Shown: piece by piece, positions 56,364-64,000 of the stretch
How the letters are laid out: every line of letters starts with the position of its first letter
Position numbering within the stretch: the first letter of the stretch is position 1
NCBI RefSeq assembly: GCF_018449515.1
Contig: NZ_JAAVUQ010000018.1
Coordinates: 62,001-126,000 of the forward strand
Direction of reading: 5' to 3'
Source: Caballeronia sp. dw_19
GTDB lineage: Bacteria > Pseudomonadota > Gammaproteobacteria > Burkholderiales > Burkholderiaceae
Length of the DNA: 64,000 nucleotides
The notes under the pieces: model-generated
Seen by the model: only the letters and a program-made list of their open reading frames with translations
What the model was told of the DNA's origin: nothing
The model's database searches: none
Program-made: the position numbers and the translations under genes

Positions 56364-57404
56364 ATGACCTACTACCTCGTGCCGCTCCTGATCTTTTACC
56401 TCGGCGTAGCCCTGTGCATCGCCTATGGCGGAACCAACCCTGCCGTCGTTTTCACGTGCGCGTTGCCGATGGTCGCGCTGGCCGTTTTGCGCGGCCATAC
56501 CGGTACCGATACGGCTGCTTATTACCAGGCATTCACGGATCTTGGCCAGGGCAACGGCTATGGCGGCGAACCGCTGTTCAATGCCTATGCCCAGTTTCTC
56601 TGGGCTATCGATCCCGACCCGCGGTTTGTCGTCAACAGCATTTCGATGACCACGTCGCTGCTGTTGCTACTGTCCATTTCCCGCAGCCGCTTCGGCATCT
56701 GGTTCGGGGGACTGGTACTCATGCCTGGCATGTTCTACGAGCTGACCATGAACGTGATGCGATTCGGTCTCGCATCGTCGATTTTTCTACTCGCGACCCG
56801 GGTGTCGCCACAGCAGAAGCCCCTTCGATACCTCGCTTACGCGGTTATTGGCACCTGCGTGCATTTCTCCTCAGCGCTCCTGTTCGTGCTGTTCATCGCA
56901 ACGACCCGGCGCGGGCACACGTTGATGTTTGTCGGTGTGACGATTGCCGTGATCGGTGGCTCGCTGTTGATGCCCGACTACTTTGCGGACAAGACCAGTC
57001 TCTACACGGGAATATCGGCCCCAAATGCCTCGTCCGGATTGCTCTTCCTGGGAATCCAGATGCTGATGCTGGGCGTGATGATCGCGTACCGAAGGCAGTT
57101 CGCGATCCCACCCGTCGGCTGGCTGATCTGTGCGGTGCTGGCGGCAGTCCTTTATGGCATGACGCAGGTGACCTATGCGGGCATCCGCTTTCAGCTGATC
57201 CTCGTGAACCTGATGCTGGTCGTGCTCTGGCGGCAGTTCTCGCCACCGACTGGACGTATGAAAGCGAATCTGGCGACGTGGCTGTTCATCATCGGACTGA
57301 TCGCGCTCGCGGGACGAATCCACAACATGAGCGATGAAGAAGGGCTCGGGCAGTCTCCGTTCTTGCCTTATCAGGCGGCTCCAGCAATCCAAGGCTTAGG
57401 GTGA
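56364..57404 (+). CDS. EpsG-family polysaccharide polymerase (Wzy role)
   Basis: A 346-residue membrane protein with about ten helices. EpsG-family features are VLRGHTGTDTAAYYQAFTDL with the conserved R-x-x-T-G-T-D-T and YELTMNVMRFGLASSIFLLA with N-x-x-R. Homologues polymerise EPS repeat units in the periplasm. The ATG at 56364 is preferred over the frame start at 56280, which overlaps the upstream gene. No other Wzy candidate is in the operon. Confidence 0.8.
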   Translation: MTYYLVPLLIFYLGVALCIAYGGTNPAVVFTCALPMVALAVLRGHTGTDTAAYYQAFTDLGQGNGYGGEPLFNAYAQFLWAIDPDPRFVVNSISMTTSLLLLLSISRSRFGIWFGGLVLMPGMFYELTMNVMRFGLASSIFLLATRVSPQQKPLRYLAYAVIGTCVHFSSALLFVLFIATTRRGHTLMFVGVTIAVIGGSLLMPDYFADKTSLYTGISAPNASSGLLFLGIQMLMLGVMIAYRRQFAIPPVGWLICAVLAAVLYGMTQVTYAGIRFQLILVNLMLVVLWRQFSPPTGRMKANLATWLFIIGLIALAGRIHNMSDEEGLGQSPFLPYQAAPAIQGLG

Positions 57405-57410
57405 GTGATC

Positions 57411-58574
57411 ATGCGACAGAAAATCGTACACGTAACGGAAGCACTGGGAGGCGGGGTGCTGCATTGCGTTGCTCTGTTAGCCAATAGACAGGCCGCCGCG
57501 GGCGACGACGTAGTGTTGCTGCATTCGATACGGCACGACACACCATCCCCTGCGAAACTCGACGAGGTTTTCGATAAGCGGGTGCGCCGAAAAGTGATCG
57601 GCATGCGGACATCGATCGGATCGCACGACGTTGTCTCTGCGGTTCGGATCGCGCTTGCTTTCATCTATGAGCGTCCGGACATTATCCATTTGCATTCGTC
57701 GAAGGCCGCCGCTCTGGGTCGCGTCGCCGCACGCATGCTCGGTATGGCTCGGAGAACCATCTATTCTCCGCATGGCTTCGCATTTCTGAAAGAAGATATA
57801 TCGCCGAGAAAGGCGAAGTTCTTCCTCCAGGTCGAACGTATGTTGCACGCGATCGGTGGACATATCGTCGCATGCTCAAAGAGCGAACTGCGTTATGCCC
57901 GAATGTTACTCGCGCGTGCGGAGCGCACGAGCCTTGTCGAAAACGCCGTGGACGTCGCCAATTTTGATCTTGGGTCGGAACAGCGGACAGCGGGATCCGT
58001 AACCATTTGCACATCTGCCCGGGTTACATATCAGAAAGCTCCATGGCGCTTCACTTCGCTGGCGCGAGATATTTCCGCTTCGTCAAACGTGACGTTTGTA
58101 TGGTTTGGGGACGGCCCAGCGGAAGCGATTGACCGCTGGATCGACCGGGAAACCGTGAATGTGACGGGCTGGATTCCGGCTTCCGACCTTCGGCGACGAT
58201 TGGCGCAGTGCGATGTCTTCGTACTCCCTTCTCTTTGGGAGGGTATGCCAATAGCGCTTATTGAGGCTCAAGCTGCAGGCCTTCCTGCCGTCGCCAGCCG
58301 GATTGTCGGCAACCGCGACGTGATCGTTCATGGTGTGACGGGATTTCTGGCGAACGACGACGAGGAGTTGGCGCACTACACGCTCCAACTGATCAACGAC
58401 GCTGAACTACGGTGCCGAATGGGGGCAGCCGCTAAAGCCCATGCCCTCAAACAATTTTCCGACCGACGACTATTCCGTTCATATGTCGGCCTATATCGAC
58501 ATCTACTTACGCCAGCGCACTCGAGTCATCTACTGGCGGCTTCCGCGGCTTACCAACACGAGGTAACGAAATGA
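57411..58574 (+). CDS. GT4-family glycosyltransferase
   Basis: A 387-residue GT-B enzyme. The N-terminal domain has VTEALGGGVLHCVALLANR and HLHSSKAAALGRVAARML. The C-terminal donor-binding domain has VFVLPSLWEGMPIALIEAQA and the conserved E-x7-E of GT4 enzymes. It adds a sugar to the lipid-linked repeat. A GTG two codons upstream, directly after the polymerase stop, is an alternative start. The stop overlaps the next ATG. Confidence 0.88.
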   Translation: MRQKIVHVTEALGGGVLHCVALLANRQAAAGDDVVLLHSIRHDTPSPAKLDEVFDKRVRRKVIGMRTSIGSHDVVSAVRIALAFIYERPDIIHLHSSKAAALGRVAARMLGMARRTIYSPHGFAFLKEDISPRKAKFFLQVERMLHAIGGHIVACSKSELRYARMLLARAERTSLVENAVDVANFDLGSEQRTAGSVTICTSARVTYQKAPWRFTSLARDISASSNVTFVWFGDGPAEAIDRWIDRETVNVTGWIPASDLRRRLAQCDVFVLPSLWEGMPIALIEAQAAGLPAVASRIVGNRDVIVHGVTGFLANDDEELAHYTLQLINDAELRCRMGAAAKAHALKQFSDRRLFRSYVGLYRHLLTPAHSSHLLAASAAYQHEVTK

Positions 58575-59770
58575 GCAGACTCGATGCCAACCGGCCGATC
58601 GTAAGCAACCCCATTATTTGTGCACCGACAGTTGGGCCTGGTGAACGGGCGGTTCCTATCCCTGATCGACGCAGCAAGCGCATAGCATTTTTTGGCTTCT
58701 ATGGTCGCCACAATTTTGGCGACGATCTTTTCGGATATCTCCTTCAGGAGATCTGTGCGCGAATACCCGGCGTACGTCCGCTAATCGTTGGCGCGTCCCC
58801 TCAGAAGGAGTTGACCAATCGGTTCAATCTTCCCATCGCCCACAGATTATGGACCCGTCCTAGCATTTTGGGAGCGGCGGTTCGAACGCTGACATACCTG
58901 TCGGCATTGATGCGCTCACATGCAGTGGTATTCGGGGGCGGTTCGTTGTTCGGTGCCGACGCATCCGTAGGTTTCGCAAAGCTAATCGTTTTTTCTGGCG
59001 CTCGGCTAAACAAGCCAGTCGCCGCAGTGGGCGTCTCTATCGGGCCGTTCAGGACCGCCGAACGCCGTCAGGCGTTCTTGGAGATCATCCAACGAATCCC
59101 TCATATAGCGGTTCGTGACGAAGCATCAATCAGTGCGGTGGCGGAGACGAAAAACGTCCCCCCTTCGAACCTGGGAGATCTGGCGTTTTCATTGCCTGCC
59201 ATTTACACCCCAAAACGTACGACGGACAGAAAGCGCACCCTTGTCGTCTCCGTTCACCTGCGTGAATACACAGACACAGTGCTCGCAATCCTTGCCGAAG
59301 TTGACAGTAGGAGTCTCGTGGATGAAATAATATTCGCTTCGCTCGACGATGAAAGCATAGCAGTCACGGGGGACATAGCACGGATCTTCGCCCCGTTGAA
59401 CGTCTCCATCGATCGCTTCAAATATGGCGATTCGATAACGGAAGTTATCGACCTGATCGCATCAGCATCGTGCGTTGTGACGTCTAAACTACACGGCGCG
59501 ATTGTCAGCTATGTCTACGACATTCCCACATTGCTATTTTGCTACCAGAGGAAGTGCGCCGAGTTCCTTTCCGACAACGCCCTTCCGGGTCCGCGGGAGA
59601 TACACCCGTCAGATGACGTTTGCGTTGAACATGTAACTGCATTGCTAACGAGTTCGAGTCCGCCGAGAAAATATCAGCGCGCGCAGTTGCATCTGGGTCA
59701 GTTCATCGACTTCCTCTCGGCGATGATGGATGCGGCACAGCGCACAATTGTCAGTATCGCTAACGTTTGA
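58571..59770 (+). CDS. Polysaccharide pyruvyl transferase family protein
   Basis: A 399-residue enzyme that would add a pyruvate ketal to a sugar of the EPS. The family features are the N-terminal IAFFGFYGRHNFGDDLFGY and AVVFGGGSLFGADAS glycine motifs, IAVRDEASISAV and the C-terminal VVTSKLHGAIVSYVYDIP with the conserved S-x-R/K-x-H. It is the last intact gene of the operon and abuts a transposase remnant. Confidence 0.88.
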   Translation: MSRLDANRPIVSNPIICAPTVGPGERAVPIPDRRSKRIAFFGFYGRHNFGDDLFGYLLQEICARIPGVRPLIVGASPQKELTNRFNLPIAHRLWTRPSILGAAVRTLTYLSALMRSHAVVFGGGSLFGADASVGFAKLIVFSGARLNKPVAAVGVSIGPFRTAERRQAFLEIIQRIPHIAVRDEASISAVAETKNVPPSNLGDLAFSLPAIYTPKRTTDRKRTLVVSVHLREYTDTVLAILAEVDSRSLVDEIIFASLDDESIAVTGDIARIFAPLNVSIDRFKYGDSITEVIDLIASASCVVTSKLHGAIVSYVYDIPTLLFCYQRKCAEFLSDNALPGPREIHPSDDVCVEHVTALLTSSSPPRKYQRAQLHLGQFIDFLSAMMDAAQRTIVSIANV

Positions 59771-59784
59771 AAATTTCATTCAGA

Positions 59785-60276
59785 TCACTTCTGCTCGAGG
59801 GGGGGCGAAAAACTGGCCCGAATCCCACCGATCGTGAACGACCCGGTTCCAAGCATCACGTTGCGAGCGACACCAACGGCAGGCTGATCGCGGTCATCCT
59901 GACCGGCGCCAACCGAGACGATGCCACTCGACTTCTTCCGCTGATCGACCCTATCCCGCCGATTCGCGGTTTGCGTGGTCGACCTCTTCGTAAGCCGGTT
60001 CGAAGCCTTGCCGAGCCCGCTTACAACCACGACAAATATCGCCGCCCTCTGCACGTTGACGGCATCCCCACATCGATTGCCCGACGAGGCGAATCTCACG
60101 GAAGCGGTCTTGGCAAAGTCCGCCGGATCGTCGAGCGCACCAATGCATGGCTTCATGGCTTGCGCCGTCTTCACACTCGGTTTGAGCGTCGGGCCGATAT
60201 CCACGAAGGGGGCCTTAAACTGGCTCGGTGTCTGATTTACTGGCGAACGCTTCAGTGTTCAGACGACTCTTTCTGA
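59785..60276 (+). pseudogene. Remnant of an IS5-type (IS427-like) transposase
   Basis: C-terminal half of a DDE transposase: GPNPTDRERPGSKHHVASDT, GRLIAVILTGANRDDATRLL, RRGESHGSGLGKVRRIVERT and WLHGLRRLHTRFERRADIHE. The usual YADRGYD catalytic block is changed to LAEPAYN, so the catalytic Asp is gone. The N-terminal half and terminal repeats are missing. Confidence 0.8.
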
Positions 60277-60908
60277 AAAATCCTCTTGGTTAGTCGGAGA
60301 AGCGTCCATCTGCAACCTCCAAGGGCGTCAGTTTCGTCAGGGATCTGGGCCTGTGCGCAGCTTGGCGTAACTCCGCTCAGGAGTCGCTTATCAAAGTAAT
60401 TACTTCGGGCAATCCCATGTGCATGCGCCGCGTTGATACGGTTGCGTCCTGGATTTTCCTGGCCTCCACGTCACAACCCAGCCGCGGCGCCGGGACAACT
60501 GACTGCATGCCGCGCCTGCTTGACCCCCAACCTCAAACCCGACGCGATCCGCTGGACGCCTCGAACCATGTCGACTAAGCGCAAGCCATATGGCGTGAAC
60601 ACGCGGCGAATCTACCGGTTAATTCCGCCAAGCATATGCGCCTAAAAGTAATTTGTGAATGTAATTGTTGTAATAATGACGTCGAGTATTCATATGATAA
60701 ATGAATTGAAATGACATAAAAAAGTGTCATAACGCGTTGAGAACAAAAGAAAATATATGAGATTTCGTATGAAATTCACTTAACTATAAGTAAAACCGAC
60801 TCCGACAAAACGTTGTCCATTTGCGCCACGCGTAATTATTGCTTTTTCAGAAATGTATCATGCGCTGCAACAAATAAGAAAACCTATCAACCGCCATTGA
60901 GAGCAGTC
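60277..60908. other. AT-rich gap before the AraC-type regulator
   Basis: About 630 bases. The right part (60640-60830) is strongly AT-rich for this genome and probably holds the regulator promoter. Short frames here are not convincing. Confidence 0.5.
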
Positions 60909-61928
60909 ATGCACACTCAAACGGAGCCATCCCTTTTCCGGGGTACGGTGGCTCAAATCAGACTGAACGACTCACCCGGCCGGAACGGCCAGATAGCCAT
61001 TGTCTTGTCCGACGGTTTCTCTCTTCTAGACGTCGGTCTCGTAGCCGAGGTATGTCAGCAAGCCAACCTGGCGAAGCAAGCCGAGCGTCCGGTAGGGATC
61101 GGGTCGTCAGTTGTTTTGCTTTCCGCCCGAGGCGGTTATGTAAAGGATTCTTCATCGGTAGGCATACGCACCGATGCCATCGATGAGCATTTAGGTCTCC
61201 GCTTCGATGGTGTCTTCATCATGCTGGGAACCGAGCGCGACATTGCACTAACCGATTCTTCAATGATGGGACCGCTTCGCAAGTTGCTGTCGAATGCAAG
61301 CATCGTGGAATGGAACCATCACGCATCCAGATTGGTCGAGGCCACGGGATACCGCCGTCACTCTTCGTTTGGCGTAAGCAGTTCCGGCACCCAATATCAA
61401 CGCCACTCCATCGCGGCGCAAGAGGGTAACCGGTTTGCGCGTCGCGACATAAGCAGTCCGCTCGCTGCAGCGCTGTCGCTGATTCCGGAAAATCTGAGCA
61501 TTGAAATTGCGCGGCGGATTACTCGTCATGTGACGTCACCGAATCTGGATTTCCCCCACTTGGAAACGGACCCATCTGACGAGATCGATGCGACGCACCG
61601 AGTGCAGAAAGCCGGGCAATGGCTTCGCGAGAACTGCAAGCGTTCTATTTCGATTGCGCAGGCCGCGGAGGTCGCGGGGATGAGCGAGCGCAACTTTCTC
61701 CGCCGTTTCAAGGTCGAGACAGGGGTGACGCCGTCAGAGTATTTGTTGAATGCGCGTTTCGAGATCACTTGTCACCTCCTCAAAAAGACGACGCTACCGG
61801 TCGATAAAATCGCGCGTCGCTGCGGCTTAGGGAGTGGAGAACGGCTTTCGCGTATCTTCCGGCGTCGCATGTCGCTCACGCCGAGTGAGTACCGCGCAGC
61901 TCATCGCGGACAGCTCGAGTCGGAATAG
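60909..61928 (+). CDS. GlxA-type AraC-family transcriptional regulator
   Basis: A 339-residue regulator with an N-terminal DJ-1/PfpI-like domain (about 30-200: IAIVLSDGFSLLDVGLVAEV) and a C-terminal double HTH of AraC type. The DNA-binding part contains SIAQAAEVAGMSERNFLRRF, TGVTPSEYLLNARFE and KIARRCGLGSGERLSRIFRR. The catalytic Cys of true DJ-1 amidases is not seen. The ATG at 60909 follows GAGAG; the frame continues upstream but without family likeness. Position next to the EPS operon suggests EPS control. Confidence 0.82.
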   Translation: MHTQTEPSLFRGTVAQIRLNDSPGRNGQIAIVLSDGFSLLDVGLVAEVCQQANLAKQAERPVGIGSSVVLLSARGGYVKDSSSVGIRTDAIDEHLGLRFDGVFIMLGTERDIALTDSSMMGPLRKLLSNASIVEWNHHASRLVEATGYRRHSSFGVSSSGTQYQRHSIAAQEGNRFARRDISSPLAAALSLIPENLSIEIARRITRHVTSPNLDFPHLETDPSDEIDATHRVQKAGQWLRENCKRSISIAQAAEVAGMSERNFLRRFKVETGVTPSEYLLNARFEITCHLLKKTTLPVDKIARRCGLGSGERLSRIFRRRMSLTPSEYRAAHRGQLESE

Positions 61929-62248
61929 AAATCTAAAAGTCTTCGCGCCAGGCGGCGGTCATCGGAACGTAGATGCGCGCGATGATGCGGAGCATTGTCG
62001 ACCTCCAAATGCTACCCCTCGCCAAACGCATTCTCCTGGTGCACTGCTTGTAAATCCACGCCTGGTGCTTGGTGAGGCGCTGGTCCGAGAAGGCACGAAA
62101 ATCCTTGCCCCGAACGCTTCCTTGCGCACGCATTCTGAGAAAAAGCGAAGTACACCGAAGATAAGTAGCCCCGGAAGCGAACCGATCTGAGCTGCGTCGT
62201 GATCGCAAGTATCCGGTGTCCAATCTGCAACTGACCTGGAGCAACGAG
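61929..62248. other. Gap after the AraC-type regulator
   Basis: About 320 bases with no supported gene, repeat or terminator. Confidence 0.5.
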
Positions 62249-62494
62249 ATGGATAGTTTGCTGATATTGACGCTGTTCAAGAAGATGGCCGAAAACCCGG
62301 CCTACGGCCAACGTCCGTCGGAAACGGTTGTTTCATTGGCGAGCGTTCTTGCTCGCACGCACGGCATTGTCGGCGATAGCGACTGGGAAGCCATTGCATC
62401 TGCGGGCGCGCTACTGTGGCGGGCGCAGAAAGAGGAAATCGAAGCGTCCACGTTCCTCGCCGAACTGATGAGAACGATGAGACGCGGGCATTGA
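62249..62494 (+). CDS. Small hypothetical helical protein
   Basis: An 81-residue frame that looks coding: LLILTLFKKMAENPAYGQRP, SLASVLARTHGIVGDSDWEA and FLAELMRTMRRGH. It is mostly helical by composition. GGAG precedes the ATG at 62249; a GTG at 62216 would add 11 residues. The family is not recognised. Confidence 0.5.
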   Translation: MDSLLILTLFKKMAENPAYGQRPSETVVSLASVLARTHGIVGDSDWEAIASAGALLWRAQKEEIEASTFLAELMRTMRRGH

Positions 62495-62581
62495 AGCTGT
62501 TGGGCCGCGGCGTGGCAGCGGCATATTCATATTTTCTGACCCTCCTGACAAGGCATTTTCTGCGAGGAAGCCGCCAACTAA

Positions 62582-63463
62582 TCAAACATGCAAAGCCGAC
62601 ATGAACGCCGATAAATAGGCGTTGAAATCCTTAGCCACTTCCGGATGGCGCAGCGCGAATTCCACCGTCGCCTTTAGGTAGCCCAGCTTGCTGCCACAAT
62701 CGAAACGGGTGCCGTGATACTTGTGCGCGAGCACTTGTTCGTCAGCGAGCAGCGACTGAATAGCGTCCGTCAGTTGCAGCTCGCCGCCGGCGCCCGGCTT
62801 CAATGCACGGATGTGGTCGAAGATGCGCGGTTTCAGCACGTACCGCCCAACCACGCCCAGATTTGAAGGCGCAACTTCAGGTTCCGGCTTTTCCACAATG
62901 CCCGACAGCTTGAAGATATTGTCTTCCCACTCTTTCCCGTCGATCACACCATACGACTTGGAATCCTGAGCGGGGATCTCCTCCACGCCGATCACCGAGC
63001 TGTGATAGTGATCGAACACTTCGATCATCTGCGTCATCACCGGTGGTGTGCCGTACAACAAGTCGTCCGCGAGAATCACGGCAAACGGGTTGTCGCCCAC
63101 CATCTTTTCCGCGCACAGCACGGCGTGGCCCAGACCGAGCGCTTCGGCCTGGCGCACGTAGAAACAATCCACGTGGCTTGGTTTGATGCTGCGCACGAGA
63201 TCGAGCAGCTTTTGCTTGCCGCGCGCTTCCAGTTCGGCTTCGATCTCATACGACTTGTCGAAGTGATCCTCGATCGCGCGCTTGCTGCGGCCCGTCACAA
63301 AGATCATTTCCGTGATGCCGGCCGCCATGGCCTCTTCGACCGCGTACTGGATCAGCGGTTTGTCGACAACAGGCAGCATTTCCTTCGGGCTGGCCTTGGT
63401 CGCGGGGAGGAATCGGGTACCGAGACCCGCAACGGGAAAAACCGCTTTCGTAACTTTTAGCAT
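62582..63463 (-). CDS. galU: UTP--glucose-1-phosphate uridylyltransferase
   Basis: Makes UDP-glucose from UTP and glucose-1-phosphate for EPS, LPS and cell-envelope synthesis. The 293-residue protein shows the nucleotidyltransferase signature [20 protein letters not shown], then [51 protein letters not shown] and [11 protein letters not shown]. It is monocistronic, with a GTATATAT -10-like element about 65 bases upstream. Confidence 0.95.
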   Translation of the reverse strand: MLKVTKAVFPVAGLGTRFLPATKASPKEMLPVVDKPLIQYAVEEAMAAGITEMIFVTGRSKRAIEDHFDKSYEIEAELEARGKQKLLDLVRSIKPSHVDCFYVRQAEALGLGHAVLCAEKMVGDNPFAVILADDLLYGTPPVMTQMIEVFDHYHSSVIGVEEIPAQDSKSYGVIDGKEWEDNIFKLSGIVEKPEPEVAPSNLGVVGRYVLKPRIFDHIRALKPGAGGELQLTDAIQSLLADEQVLAHKYHGTRFDCGSKLGYLKATVEFALRHPEVAKDFNAYLSAFMSALHV

Positions 63464-64000
63464 CGCCTTGAATGAGTTTTGCCCCTCGTCTGCAGGGTGT
63501 CGAGGGTGCGTGACCGAATTGGGCTTCGATATATACCTTAACCTCCCGTGCCATCGTCATATTGCCTAAATGCTGCGGCAATCGGACATTGGATTTTTCA
63601 GCGGCCTGTGCTGTCATTGGCACCCGGAAGGCATCTTCTTCTGCCAAAGGTGCAGGACGAAATGGTCATCGGGGCACTGCCGGCTGTTGGAGGTATGGCA
63701 AATGACGAAGGTGGTGCTGGTCATGAACAGGATGCCTTTGGCAGCTCGGCAAGCCGGTTCATGTTGCGTATTCAATTTTCGTATGGATTGGAAGGAATGG
63801 AACTCTCGTTCACACTTCCGGAGCGGTATAAGAGGACGTCGTCGTGCGTGGCCAATCACGCCGGCATTATCACTGCGCTCAGAGAGTGAGTGCCGCTGGA
63901 CCGAGCAGCGCCGACACCCAACGACGCTTCGTGGCCTATCCTTCCGAGCTCAGCCACTACCGAAATCCTTGCGTGCGCAATTGCGGTAGTCGCTCGCGGA
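63464..64000. other. Right-edge region without a supported gene
   Basis: About 540 bases with competing short frames on both strands. The best plus-strand candidate runs from an ATG at 63695 (MANDEGGAGHEQDAFG) to a stop near 63889, but its ribosome site is too close and the family is not recognised. Confidence 0.4.

Noticed and set aside
63570-63989. Plus-strand frame at the right edge
   Set aside because: Rich in Trp, Cys and Arg with poor composition and overlapping other frames; no support.

Overview
The window is a high-GC (about 60-62% by eye) piece of a Burkholderiaceae chromosome or megaplasmid. Gene content and protein style fit Paraburkholderia or Caballeronia: a gabTD/GabR unit, a full nic cluster, a Burkholderia-type exopolysaccharide operon and dense ATGA-coupled operons. 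No rRNA, tRNA, CRISPR array or prophage was seen.

Layout. 1-3.6 kb: GABA catabolism (gabT-gabD) divergent from a GabR/MocR regulator. 3.6-4.3 kb: a HigBA-type toxin-antitoxin pair whose toxin frame carries an early stop. 4.5-16.3 kb: a complete aerobic nicotinate degradation cluster. NicA with NicB-type subunits hydroxylates nicotinate, NicC makes 2,5-dihydroxypyridine, NicX opens the ring, NicD and NicF remove formate and ammonia, and NicE converts maleate to fumarate. Two NicR-like MarR regulators flank it. The NicB function is split: one protein is an intact molybdopterin subunit, while the other is a tri-haem cytochrome c fused to a degenerate molybdopterin domain. 16.7-21.5 kb: a branched-chain-amino-acid-type ABC transporter with a fused LivH-LivM permease, probably the uptake system for the same pathway. 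21.6-22.7 kb: an MNT/HEPN pair with a wrecked HEPN gene, then a TumE/TumA-like pair. 22.9-26.9 kb: a YSC84-type lipoprotein and DNA polymerase II.

27-39 kb: a peptide/nickel-type ABC transporter with a fused double ATPase, two flavin-dependent LLM monooxygenases and a DszC/SfnC-like flavoprotein, which together look like an organosulfur scavenging locus. It is interrupted by a long inverted repeat, one arm of which has been split by a 1,328-bp IS5-family element with a TTAG target duplication. 39-41 kb: a cold-shock gene and 1.6 kb with little coding content. 41-62 kb: exopolysaccharide functions. These are a YjbH-like outer-membrane protein, a short FlhD-like protein with a YcgR-type PilZ protein, and then a sugar-phosphate priming transferase, an export lipoprotein, a beta-helix protein, a Wzb-type phosphatase, a Wzc-type kinase, a flippase-glycosyltransferase fusion, an EpsG-type polymerase, a GT4 enzyme and a pyruvyl transferase. 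The operon ends at a transposase remnant and an AraC/GlxA-type regulator. galU, which supplies UDP-glucose, lies at the right end.

Functions come from recognised motifs and gene context only; no database search was run.
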